Assembly: GCF_006543045.1 (NCBI RefSeq)
Contig: NZ_RBZW01000072.1
Location: 2,605 to 66,604 of the forward strand
DNA from: Salinadaptatus halalkaliphilus
GTDB lineage: Archaea > Halobacteriota > Halobacteria > Halobacteriales > Natrialbaceae
Direction of reading: 5' to 3'
DNA: 64,000 nt
Shown here: positions 37,010-45,553 of the stretch, in pieces
Numbering within the stretch: position 1 is the first letter of the stretch
Layout: every line of letters starts with the position of its first letter
Notes under the pieces: model-generated
The model's database searches: none
What the model saw: the letters and a program-made list of their open reading frames with translations, nothing else
What the model was told of the DNA's origin: nothing
Position numbers and translations under genes: made by a program

Positions 37010-37377
37010 TCATAGCTTCACCTTATGACCAGAAGCACTTAAGGGAGAGTTGGGTTTTGGAACTTGGAGCGTGTCATAGAATCGTTCGCAACGATCAGTA
37101 GAGATGCGGAATGCCCGGACGTACGTGAAGTAGCTGTTTGCCGTCGAACCGGCGATCCTGTTGTCGATGTGCTTCTCACGGAGGTATAAGCCGTACTCTC
37201 GAAGATCGTTCGATGCGAGGGTCCCAACGTGATCGACGTTTTCTCGTTCGCAGAACGCAGCAAAGTCCTCGAGTCGTAGACCGGCAAATATCCCACCTGC
37301 GGTACGGGAAGCCGTGCCTTTCAGGGCGCGGAGGATGCCACTTGACGGTACGAATCGGTTGCTGCCCGGGACATCAT
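37010..37377 (-). pseudogene. N-terminal fragment of a tyrosine recombinase
   Basis: After a start region MSRAATDSYRQVASSA the frame shifts near 37325. It then reads GIFAGLRLEDFAAFCEREN, VDHVGTLASNDLREYGLYLR and AGSTANSYFTYVRAF. This is the SAM-like core-binding domain of haloarchaeal XerC/D-type integrases. The catalytic domain with R, HxxR and Tyr is absent; the frame ends at 37010. It is a dead fragment from an earlier integration or deletion. Confidence 0.65.
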
Positions 37378-37432
37378 AGACTGAGGTGAGGTGACCGAAC
37401 TCTTATCCACCCGCTCCGTGTATACGAATCTA

Positions 37433-37702
37433 ATGAGTACCGACACCGATCGGAAAGACGCCCCAGAAATCCGAACGAGGATCACGCTCACCGAGGAAGA
37501 TGAGTGGTGGGTCGCAACCGACGAAGAAACAGGTGTCACCAGCCAGGGGGGGACGCGCGTAGAGGCATTGGAAAACCTCGACGAAGCCGTTGAACTCCAT
37601 AAAGGAGACGGTCGGGAGCCAACCAACGAAGAACTCCGTGAGATTGGGATCAACCCAGAAAACAACAAGTCGGGAGACACACTCCCAGACGCGCTTAAGT
37701 AA
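37433..37702 (+). CDS. HicB-family antitoxin
   Basis: An 89-residue protein from ATG 37433 (an earlier in-frame start at 37391 is less likely). It shows the partial RNase H fold of HicB antitoxins: ITLTEEDEWWVATDEETGVT, SQGGTRVEALENLDEAVELH, then PTNEELREIGINPE. It precedes the HicA gene by 11 bases. It should bind and silence HicA. No extra DNA-binding domain is obvious beyond the C-terminal helix. Confidence 0.88.
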   Translation: MSTDTDRKDAPEIRTRITLTEEDEWWVATDEETGVTSQGGTRVEALENLDEAVELHKGDGREPTNEELREIGINPENNKSGDTLPDALK

Positions 37703-37713
37703 GTACACTCAGG

Positions 37714-37968
37714 ATGGCGAGGGGTACGTATTCTGGCGACGATGTGATGACCGTCTTAGTCAACCATGGGCCGTTCTACGTCGATCGCGTTAATGGCGAC
37801 CACTTCATTCTTCGCTGGAACCCTCCCGAAGATCATGATTCAGATGCACGAACGGTTGTCGTGCCCCGTCACGACGAGATCAGTACGGGAACGCTCAAGC
37901 GAATCGGTGATCAAGCTGGGATGAAAGATTTCCAGCAATTTCTGGACTGGCTCGATCGAAACCTGTAG
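37714..37968 (+). CDS. HicA-family toxin (mRNA interferase)
   Basis: An 84-residue dsRBD-fold protein: SGDDVMTVLVNHGPFYVDRV, then GDHFILRWNPP with the catalytic histidine, and VVVPRHDEISTGTLKRIGDQ, AGM. This is the full HicA pattern, so the toxin looks intact. It cleaves mRNA when free of HicB. The antitoxin-first order is the reverse of the commoner hicA-hicB order but is frequent in haloarchaea. Confidence 0.88.
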   Translation: MARGTYSGDDVMTVLVNHGPFYVDRVNGDHFILRWNPPEDHDSDARTVVVPRHDEISTGTLKRIGDQAGMKDFQQFLDWLDRNL

Positions 37969-38104
37969 GAACAGCCGTCTTCGAGTGACTGTTTCGCGGA
38001 CGACGTTCAGATCCTCGATGAGTCGGTTCTGATTGCTCGTTCTTTCCCCTTCACTCATCATTAGTTACGACAGAAACGTAGTGTGGGTCTTTTCCCAGTC
38101 GAAC

Positions 38105-38428
38105 TCATTCATCCGGGTTAACCGGGCCCTTGTACTTCGAGGTTACCTTGTCCCCGTCTCTCCACTGCCAGTAGTAGTAGCGATTGTCGTTGATCTCTTT
38201 GATCGTGATCGTCGCCTTTGCTGGAACGTCGTCCGGAAGATCGTCTGGTCGGTCCTCGATGTCGTCCTCATCAGACTTTTCCTCGAGACGAATTTCGCGT
38301 TCCTTGTGTTCGGCCAACGCTTCGGCGTAGCGGGCAATGTCCTGAAGCCGTTCTGGGGAGGATTCGTTGAGGCTGTTAACGAACTCCGTAGCGAGGTCAG
38401 CCGGTGGGGTTGGTGGTTCGTAGGACAT
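38105..38428 (-). CDS. DUF6788-like small haloarchaeal protein
   Basis: A 107-residue protein. A helical, acidic N-terminus (SPERLQDIARYAEALAEHKE) leads to a basic beta-rich end: NRYYYWQWRDGDKVTSKYKG, PVNP. That end fits DUF6788-like proteins found on haloarchaeal mobile elements. Its start lies 13 bases from the inverted-repeat element at 38442-38483, and a paralogue at 58215 (broken) has the same element in the same place, so the two copies share their control region. The function is unknown. Confidence 0.7.
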   Translation of the reverse strand: MSYEPPTPPADLATEFVNSLNESSPERLQDIARYAEALAEHKEREIRLEEKSDEDDIEDRPDDLPDDVPAKATITIKEINDNRYYYWQWRDGDKVTSKYKGPVNPDE

Positions 38429-38441
38429 CAGCGATCCCCGT

Positions 38442-38483
38442 GTTAACCAACACGTGTCCCCAATCCAAAGTTCTGTTGGTTAA
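38442..38483. repeat. inverted-repeat element copy A (TTAACCAACA...TGTTGGTTAA)
   Basis: Perfect 10-base arms separated by 22 bases, just before the start of the DUF6788-like gene at 38428. Two more copies are at 47288-47327 and 58160-58200. Read towards the gene, the spacer contains GGGGACACGTG, resembling the spacer of copy C. Confidence 0.8.
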
Positions 38484-38664
38484 TTTGGAGTAGGAACCGG
38501 CTTTCTGTAATATCATTTGAATTCGTCGCAAACCCCTTCTCAGATGACAACTATCGAAACATCGCCAATTGAGTACTCTAGCGACTCCGAGACCGTGGTC
38601 TCGTCGAAACAGATACCAGTCACTACCAGTTCAACGGCTTCTCACTGTGGGTTCGGACCGTGAG

Positions 38665-38964
38665 TTAATCATCCAACTGTGTCTTTTCCAGCGTTGAAGC
38701 ATCTAATTCACCGTCAAGGAACTGTTCTCCCTGCTCATTTAGATTGTAATTTTTGTAATTTCTATCTAAAAGGCCATATTCACTCAAGTTTTTACACCTT
38801 CGAGAGATGTGTGGCCGACTATAATCGATGCCATCACAGATATCATTTAATGCATGGCCAATTGCAGATGATGAGTGGATTCCTGCCCCTCGCAGCCATT
38901 CCATAATAACCTCATCGGCTTGGGTAGTCCATTCAGCTCTTTTTCGTACATCGTCTTCTGCCAT
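38665..38964 (-). CDS. PhiH1 repressor-like winged-helix protein
   Basis: About 99 residues from ATG 38964; longer in-frame starts exist to 39057. It reads RAEWTTQADEVIMEWLRGAG, DGIDYSRPHISRRCKNLSEY, GLLDRNYKNYNLNEQGEQFL. This is a winged helix with the recognition helix SRPHISRRCKNL, the pattern of haloarchaeal PhiH1-type repressors. It stands divergently, 345 bases before the primase-helicase gene, the usual place for an element's control repressor. Its codons are AT-rich compared with the primase gene. Confidence 0.75.
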   Translation of the reverse strand: MAEDDVRKRAEWTTQADEVIMEWLRGAGIHSSSAIGHALNDICDGIDYSRPHISRRCKNLSEYGLLDRNYKNYNLNEQGEQFLDGELDASTLEKTQLDD

Positions 38965-39309
38965 ACAAACCTTTCCGTACTCCTTGGACATAAATGCACC
39001 CATAAGATATAATAGTCCAGTATGTACATTTAGATCATAGGCCTGCATAGAAATCATGGTGCGGAAGAGAACACCGTACAGACAGACTCAGACATCAATA
39101 AACAATCAACGAATCCGCAAACACCACACGTAAGGCTAAGAGTCCAACTCTCTGGGAGAATCACAGTGTGGCCCTGTTGCCGCCCAATCCCTTAATATAG
39201 GTAGTAATTCTCCACTCAACGGCTTCAGCGCTCCGCTACACTTGAGGAGCGGCTGCGCTGTCATTGGTGGTGCCTTCGGACGGTAGAAGTCGATTGCAAA
39301 ACCAACGAT
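38965..39309. promoter_or_regulatory. divergent control region between repressor and primase-helicase
   Basis: It holds a CTTAATATAGG stretch near 39190-39200 that could be a TATA box, and a hairpin CGCTCC-N11-GGAGCG at 39229-39251 followed by GGCTGCGCTG. No gene fits. It may include the element's operator or replication start; this is inferred from position only. Confidence 0.35.
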
Positions 39310-42300
39310 ATGCCAAACACTGACCGACAACAACGACAGCAGATAGACGAAAGAATTGGCCTCAAAAGACAGATTGACCGCTATCTCAGCCACCACCCCA
39401 ACGCTGGCGTGAGCGAGATTCTCGGCAGATTTGAGCTCAATCCTAATGACTGGGGTGATTATGTCAGACAGACTGCTGAGTCTACTACGCCCACGATTCC
39501 GCCGAACAACAGCGCAACACCAAACAGTACTGATTGCGTCGACGAAGACAATGTGGATCCGTCGACGTTAGCAGAATGTGCTAACGAACTTGCCGATAGA
39601 TGGGAGGACGTTGATTTCACTGAGACGAACAGCGACACCTGGCCGCCTACGCTCCACAAGCGCGAGCAGTGGATGGGGCGCCAGGATAAGCTACCATTCG
39701 CTCCTTGGGGAGATTACGACCACCCGGAAGCTGACCCTGACGAAGACGCCCGTTGGAAGTGGGGGCTCGAGGAGAACTACGTCGACGGTGAAACGGTCGC
39801 AATCGCCGAGGATGACCCCCGCCTTGACGGGCGCGTGTTCATCCAACTCGAGGACGACCCGTATGCGTTCGTCGACGGCGACGACATTCGTTGTCCTGAA
39901 ACGGGCGAGGTGCATCCGGCGTTCGTGGCGATCCTTGAACACCTCGGGGCGACCTACGCCGACGTATCGACCTCTGGATCCGGCGTTCACGCCTACTACC
40001 GTGGGGAACTGCCTATCGACGGAACGGAGCAAGCAACGTTCGCTCTCGATAGTGACCCGTGGGGCAAGAATGACGATGTACCGACGGTGGAGATCTACGC
40101 CAACAAGCATGTCAACGTCGCGACCGGGGAACACGTTGAGGAGACGCCCCTAGAGGTGGCCAAGTGGGACACCGACGTGCTTCGGACAATTCTCAAAGTC
40201 AATGGGTACGAGGATCAGGAGTCGGTCGAGCACGACACCGACCGAGAACGCCCCGAACTCAAGGGCTATAACCCCGATTCGACTAGTGCCGACGAAACTA
40301 CCGCCGACATCCGGGATGTCCTCGCTACGGTCGACAACTTGGAGCCGTCCGATGTTCGTCTACGAACCCGGCAAACAGGTGAAGAGTCAACCGGGTGGAG
40401 TACGTGGGATCCCAGCTATCGCGCGTCTGCGAGCGGTGAGAGCCTCCACTACAATGGCGAAGGCGTGTTCCACGACCACAAAGAAAATGAGGCCTTCGGT
40501 GTCCTCGGGCTGATCGCCGTTGAGGAGGACATTATTTCCAACCCATGGGACCGCCTCACCGGCGCTGAGTGGTGGAATGCCGTCGAGGCCGCTCGCGATC
40601 GCGGCGCACCGATTCCAGAACTCGATCGATCGGTGGGGCAGCAAGCAACCGAGCCTACAACTGTCCTCCCCAGTGAGGATATCCTCCCACCCGTGACTGC
40701 CTGGGACTGGGAGGCTGCAGGCGCTCGAGCGGCTCATGGAGAGCTTCCGGAGCAAGACACACTCGACGTCGATGATGTCCGAGAGCGCACTGTCGAGACG
40801 ATTGCAGACGGTTACAAACGAGGCGACCGCCGGCTCGTTGAGGTCCTCCCGACCGGTGGGAAGTCCTTCGGCTCGATCGAGGCCGCCGCACGAACTAGTG
40901 AGCCGATCACTTATCTGACCGGCCGAGGGCGAAAAGAACAGTACGACCAAATCGCCGAGTGGTGCCGAGAACACGGTCTTACCTACAAGATCCTTCCAGC
41001 GTTCACCCGCGACTGTCCGACCGCTAGCGGCGAACACGGCGAGGATTGGAAGGAAACTGTCCTCGACTGGTACAACCGCGGTGCAACTCCCCAAGACATC
41101 CACAAATACGCCGAGGACATCCTCGATCGACCGCTCCCGTGCCAAGTTGGCCATGATGAGAACCACGTTGACTGCCCCTATGCTCGCAAGTGGGACTTTG
41201 ACCCCGAGACAGACGGGAGCGCGGACCCAGATGAAGATCTACAGATTAACGTCCTCATCGGCCACTACACACACGCCCATCGCGAAGACAAGGTCGTCCA
41301 CGGCCGGACCGTGGTATTCGACGAGTTCCCCGGCGGAGCCTACGAACGGACCCTTGACCATGGCATCGAAGGCGCCGTCACCTACTACCTGCAGAGTCAC
41401 GACGCGATCCCGTTTGACCACTACACCGAGTTGCTCGAGGGGCGCGACGACGACGCCCGACGAGCCAACGCACTCACCGAACTTCTCGATCACAGAATCG
41501 ACCCAGACGGGCGAGCAGTCCTTAAGGACGACGCTGCGAACGCCGCTGCTCCGCTAGCTGCGTTCACCTTGTTGGCTGCCGCGGAGAACAATCTTGGGAA
41601 CGGGCTTGAGCGCGCCGAGTTCGCTGCCGACGGCCACGACAACGACGATTCACGTGTCGGCCTTCACGACCGCGAAGAGGGTACCGTCCGCGTCCTTGCT
41701 CCACCAGACCTCTCCTACGCCCGCGGCGTGGTCGCGCTCGACGGGACGCCGACTAAATCAATGTGGGAGCTGGTGCTCGGCGAGCGACTTAACCACCGCC
41801 AGATTCTGACCGACGACGAGCGGCGGGACTACCTCCGGGACGCCCTAGACCTCAATCTGGTGCGAACGTCGGAGTACGTCAAGCCGTACAACTCGGCGGA
41901 CCACGTCGCCGTCAACGACGACGCTGCCCTCTTAGAGGCAATCACCGAGCGCCACGACGAGGATCCCAGCGTGATTACATCGATGACCGCTCTTCAGGAG
42001 TACGAGTGCGAGGGGGTGCTCTCCTACAATGACAACACCGGTGAAGTGCTCGAGGGCCCTGCCGACCAGGTGAGGTGGTACGGCAACGTCCTCGGCAGCA
42101 ACGAGTTCAAGCACAAGCGTGTCGGGGCGGTTATCGGATCGACCCATTACGGGGACCGGTTCATCCAGAAGTGGGGTGCCTACGCCGGCGAAGCCGTCGA
42201 GCGAAACGACGAGAAGGGGGCTGAGCTCTCCTACGGCGAGTTCGGCGACGACGTCCTCCAGCACATGCGAGAACACACGACGCTACAAAGCGTTATGCGC

Positions 42301-42828
42301 TTCGGGCGCGACGGGGAGGGGGCGGTCGTCTACGTGCACACCGATACGCTCCCAGAGTGGGTCGAGCCCGTGATTGCTGCTGAGGGGCGCGTTATCCGGA
42401 CCCGGAGCGAGGGTGAACAGCAAGTAATCAAAGCCGCCACCGACCTCCACAGCTGGCAGACCGCCGAAATCGCCGAACACCCAATCGTCAACGTGGGCAA
42501 GCGACAGGTGTTCAACATCCTGAACGACCTCGCCGACCACGGCTACCTGCAGCGAGAAAGCGATGGGCGAGGGTATGTTTGGTACGATGACGGCCTCCAC
42601 AGGATCAATGACCACGGCGATGTCGAACTCGAGCCAGTCGAGCTTGACGGAGCTGAGGGGGCAAACGAAGTTGAAGAAATAGCACGTAGAAAAACAATCT
42701 ATACGTGGGATTTCCGCAACTCCCCATGTGAGCTCACTTCCGATCCGGCAGACTCGCTCAACGACATTGATAGGTTGGCATCTGAGCCGGCTACCGGAGG
42801 TGATCGACCGCCTGATTCCATCGACTGA
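39310..42828 (+). CDS. primase-polymerase-like protein fused to an SF2-type helicase and C-terminal winged helix
   Basis: A 1172-residue replication protein. Residues 115-240 look like a prim-pol domain: QDKLPFAPWGDYDHPEADPD, VFIQLEDDPYAFVDGDDIRC, ADVSTSGSGVHAYYRGELP. The helicase part has LVEVLPTGGKSFGSIEAAAR (P-loop), YLTGRGRKEQYDQI, VVFDEFPGG (DExx box), VVALDGTPTKSMWELVLG and TLQSVMRFGRDGEGAVVYV (arginine motif). A winged helix ends it (QTAEIAEHPIVNVGKRQVFN...DHGYLQRESDGRGYVWY). It probably primes and unwinds DNA of an integrative element or virus-related plasmid, with the integrase downstream. The gene is GC-rich beside AT-rich flanks. Confidence 0.8.
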   Translation: MPNTDRQQRQQIDERIGLKRQIDRYLSHHPNAGVSEILGRFELNPNDWGDYVRQTAESTTPTIPPNNSATPNSTDCVDEDNVDPSTLAECANELADRWEDVDFTETNSDTWPPTLHKREQWMGRQDKLPFAPWGDYDHPEADPDEDARWKWGLEENYVDGETVAIAEDDPRLDGRVFIQLEDDPYAFVDGDDIRCPETGEVHPAFVAILEHLGATYADVSTSGSGVHAYYRGELPIDGTEQATFALDSDPWGKNDDVPTVEIYANKHVNVATGEHVEETPLEVAKWDTDVLRTILKVNGYEDQESVEHDTDRERPELKGYNPDSTSADETTADIRDVLATVDNLEPSDVRLRTRQTGEESTGWSTWDPSYRASASGESLHYNGEGVFHDHKENEAFGVLGLIAVEEDIISNPWDRLTGAEWWNAVEAARDRGAPIPELDRSVGQQATEPTTVLPSEDILPPVTAWDWEAAGARAAHGELPEQDTLDVDDVRERTVETIADGYKRGDRRLVEVLPTGGKSFGSIEAAARTSEPITYLTGRGRKEQYDQIAEWCREHGLTYKILPAFTRDCPTASGEHGEDWKETVLDWYNRGATPQDIHKYAEDILDRPLPCQVGHDENHVDCPYARKWDFDPETDGSADPDEDLQINVLIGHYTHAHREDKVVHGRTVVFDEFPGGAYERTLDHGIEGAVTYYLQSHDAIPFDHYTELLEGRDDDARRANALTELLDHRIDPDGRAVLKDDAANAAAPLAAFTLLAAAENNLGNGLERAEFAADGHDNDDSRVGLHDREEGTVRVLAPPDLSYARGVVALDGTPTKSMWELVLGERLNHRQILTDDERRDYLRDALDLNLVRTSEYVKPYNSADHVAVNDDAALLEAITERHDEDPSVITSMTALQEYECEGVLSYNDNTGEVLEGPADQVRWYGNVLGSNEFKHKRVGAVIGSTHYGDRFIQKWGAYAGEAVERNDEKGAELSYGEFGDDVLQHMREHTTLQSVMRFGRDGEGAVVYVHTDTLPEWVEPVIAAEGRVIRTRSEGEQQVIKAATDLHSWQTAEIAEHPIVNVGKRQVFNILNDLADHGYLQRESDGRGYVWYDDGLHRINDHGDVELEPVELDGAEGANEVEEIARRKTIYTWDFRNSPCELTSDPADSLNDIDRLASEPATGGDRPPDSID

Positions 42829-43220
42829 CTGGGTTGTTCCGTGACAAGCGCACTCACGATTAGCTACTGGTCCGTCCAAGTCAGCTCCGAACCGGGAGCT
42901 GACAAAAACGTTCGTACAGCGATTATAACTGGATCACTCTCTGTCCGGATTGGGACTCGTATTCAACAAGAGTTGATTGATGGAAGAGAAGGTGGAATGT
43001 AAAAACTCAAATAAATCGAGTGAAATAACCGTGCTGAGACCAACATAAGAAAACTGACTAAAATGAAACGAGGACTCTACGTTTTCAATGATAATGTGGA
43101 GATTCCGCGAACTTTCCTCCGCAATATAAAGATCCTTTTTAAAATAATGCCATATACATTATAAGAATTACCTTACATTCTTGGTAAGACATAAGTTGTT
43201 ACTACATTAATAATAGCCAA
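42829..43220. other. AT-rich non-coding region before the integrase
   Basis: Strongly AT-rich, especially 43,000-43,220. A short inverted repeat TTACC-N11-GGTAA lies around 43167-43187, followed by a TA-rich stretch up to the integrase ATG. No gene is visible. It could hold the integrase promoter and the element's attachment site; no matching second att copy was found by eye. Confidence 0.4.
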
Positions 43221-44051
43221 ATGCCCCGACGTACCGCGATCCCGCTCTACAAATCTCGCCACGTGGCCTTCGTCAGAGGTGCAGCTGACTACCCTAATTT
43301 TGACAAAGGGCTTTCAGGAGTCCTTCACGTCGGAACAGGTGTTCGACCTGACACTATAGGCCATGTTCATACCAATTGGTTTCGTTGGAAACCAACACGA
43401 GACGGAGAGCCCACGCTCTACCTGAAAGTGCCGGCTAGCGATCCCTGTCGAAAGTATGGAACTCATGAACCGTGCGGCGACTGCAACATGCTAGGCCACG
43501 GCGAGTTTGAACCGAAGACTCCAGCTGGCGAAGGCCGTGAAATCCTTATCGACGACACTTGGACGAACCCAGTCACCAAGGAGCGTGAATATTTCCCTCT
43601 CAAAGATATGGTTAGACGTTATTTTGCACATACAGGAACCCACGCCCCTGACGATGCCATGCACGGTGAAAAGATGATCGGTGGGGACGGCGTTTCCAAG
43701 GGTACCCTCAACAAATGGTACCGTGACATTGGTGCTTACACCGAGATTAGTGCCCAGTTCCGCGAAGATCGGCTCCGCCAGGAATTGGAAATAAAAGACC
43801 CTATCGACAATTCCAATGACCGTGAAACGGTACAAATCAAGAATTTTGGAACAGATGACAAGGGGAACGAGATACCGGATATTATCTCCCACGATCTCCG
43901 TGCAACGTTCTGTACACAGTTGATGCGTACCGACACGAATCCTGACAAAGCCATCAAAAAAACCGGCCACAAAACAGCTCAGAGTATGGCCCCCTACATT
44001 TCGTTCGCAAATGGAGAGATCGACAAACAGGAAGAAACACACATGTACTGA
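43221..44051 (+). CDS. tyrosine recombinase (integrase), catalytic-domain form
   Basis: A 276-residue protein with the catalytic set of tyrosine recombinases: TGVRPDTIGHVH (Arg I) near residue 44, ISHDLRATFCTQLM (HxxR box) near 228, then KKTGHKTAQSMAPYISFA with the His and the nucleophilic Tyr. The usual N-terminal SAM-like arm-binding domain is missing: Arg I comes very early. An insertion with CRKYGTHEPCGDCNMLGHGE may be a zinc-binding loop. It lies between the replication gene and an HNH-repeat fusion gene, 4 bases before the latter. It probably integrates or excises the element, perhaps with help from its neighbour. Confidence 0.8.
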   Translation: MPRRTAIPLYKSRHVAFVRGAADYPNFDKGLSGVLHVGTGVRPDTIGHVHTNWFRWKPTRDGEPTLYLKVPASDPCRKYGTHEPCGDCNMLGHGEFEPKTPAGEGREILIDDTWTNPVTKEREYFPLKDMVRRYFAHTGTHAPDDAMHGEKMIGGDGVSKGTLNKWYRDIGAYTEISAQFREDRLRQELEIKDPIDNSNDRETVQIKNFGTDDKGNEIPDIISHDLRATFCTQLMRTDTNPDKAIKKTGHKTAQSMAPYISFANGEIDKQEETHMY

Positions 44052-44055
44052 GTCA

Positions 44056-45375
44056 ATGAAACGAATCAGTGAACAAGAACTCCTCGATGAGTTACGCCGA
44101 CTCGGTGGGGACTCAGCACCGTCAATCACAGATATGAAGTCAGACGGAAAATTTAGTAGAACTCCTTACGAGAGCAGGTTTGGATCCTGGAATGCCGCTG
44201 TGAGGGCCGCCGGGTACATCCCGAACAGCTCACCTACTGAGAAGGAACTCCTTGAGGAGATGCAGCGGGTAGGTGGAGACTCAGCACCGGAAACGTCAGA
44301 TATGAAGTCAGATGGACAATTCTGGCCTAGTATCTACCGGCGCCGTTTCGGGAGTTGGAATGCCGCTCTAAAGACTGCCGGCTACACCCCAAACGACCAC
44401 TGCACTGAAGATGAACTCCTCGACGAAATGCGCCGACTCAGTGGGGACAAACAACCAACAATGTCAGAGATGAACTCAAACGGAAAATTCAGTGTAGGTC
44501 CTTACAAAGATCGATTCGGGAGCTGGAATGCTGCCGTAAGAGCTGCGGGCTATAGCCCGAACAGGGAACAGAATGTCTCTGACAGACAGCTACTTACTGC
44601 GCTCCGGGAGGCTTCGGATGGTGATGATGTCGCACCACCGCAAGAATCAGCCAGTAAAACCGGCTTTGGCGCTTCGACATATCAATATAGATTTGGGAGT
44701 TGGTGGCGGGCTGTCGTTCAGGCTGGACTTCTACCAAGAAACCGAAGACCCCTCAGCTCCTCGGAATTCAAAAAGCTCCATACTACCGCTACTGAGCTCC
44801 AGAACTCGGCCTGGAAGTTAGCTGTGCTTCTCGCAATGTTCACTGGGCTCACGGGTCAGTTATTCAATGATCTCGAAAGCGAGTGGGTTGAAGAGCGGCG
44901 TCACGATGTCATCGTCACTGTTCCAGCAGAACAGACAGTATCAGGAAAGAGATGGGAGTTTCGACTTCCTGAGTCGTGGTCTAGTGGTGGAAGAAAGATT
45001 GATACACAGCTCCCCGGTCATACCTTGTGGTTTCAGTCGAACCGATCACTCTCTGGCAGAAGTTCCATGCTATATCAAAGCGCAATAATGAAGACAGCAG
45101 AGAAGGCCGAGCTTACAGAAAGAGAACAAACTATTCCAGGGCATCCCAATTTCAATCAGCCAGTCCCGTTAGTGCGAGCAAGTGATCTGCGAGCAACCGG
45201 TGGTATTAGAATGGCGCGCAACAGTGTTCCTGTTCATCGAATCCGTCGCCATCTTGGTATTAAGCACACCAACTGGCATGCAAGTATTGAGGACTTCTTC
45301 CTGTGGCTGTACGTTCACGAAGACATCACTCACAACCAGTATGACCCGCCAAACGTTGTCCTTGATCCAGTTTAG
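44056..45375 (+). CDS. four HNH-associated repeats fused to a degenerate tyrosine-recombinase domain
   Basis: A 439-residue protein from ATG 44056, 4 bases after the integrase stop. Residues 5-210 hold four homing-endonuclease-associated repeats of about 50 residues, each with (L)LDEMRRLGGD..PT, DMKSDGKF and RFGSWNAAVRAAGY. The fourth is more divergent (RFGSWWRAVVQAGL). The C-terminal half looks like a recombinase catalytic fold: LAMFTGLTGQLFNDLESEWV, ASDLRATGGIRMARNSVPVH, RIRRHLGIKHTNW, FFLWLYVHED. The first catalytic Arg is not present (TGLTGQLF) and Ser replaces His in the HxxR box. It may be a DNA-binding accessory that targets the active integrase next to it; that is inference. Confidence 0.75.
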   Translation: MKRISEQELLDELRRLGGDSAPSITDMKSDGKFSRTPYESRFGSWNAAVRAAGYIPNSSPTEKELLEEMQRVGGDSAPETSDMKSDGQFWPSIYRRRFGSWNAALKTAGYTPNDHCTEDELLDEMRRLSGDKQPTMSEMNSNGKFSVGPYKDRFGSWNAAVRAAGYSPNREQNVSDRQLLTALREASDGDDVAPPQESASKTGFGASTYQYRFGSWWRAVVQAGLLPRNRRPLSSSEFKKLHTTATELQNSAWKLAVLLAMFTGLTGQLFNDLESEWVEERRHDVIVTVPAEQTVSGKRWEFRLPESWSSGGRKIDTQLPGHTLWFQSNRSLSGRSSMLYQSAIMKTAEKAELTEREQTIPGHPNFNQPVPLVRASDLRATGGIRMARNSVPVHRIRRHLGIKHTNWHASIEDFFLWLYVHEDITHNQYDPPNVVLDPV

Positions 45376-45553
45376 TCCTGATTCCACCGCTGTTCTCACC
45401 AACGATCTGAATCACCCGATAGTAACATAGCTGTTGTATGCTTTCAAATTAGTTAAAATCCATCCCTATTCCGACGATTTTGCCGTATGAATCCTACATG
45501 TGAGAATATATCTACTGAATCTCAACTAATATCGGCCGTAATTGTAGAGTTGG

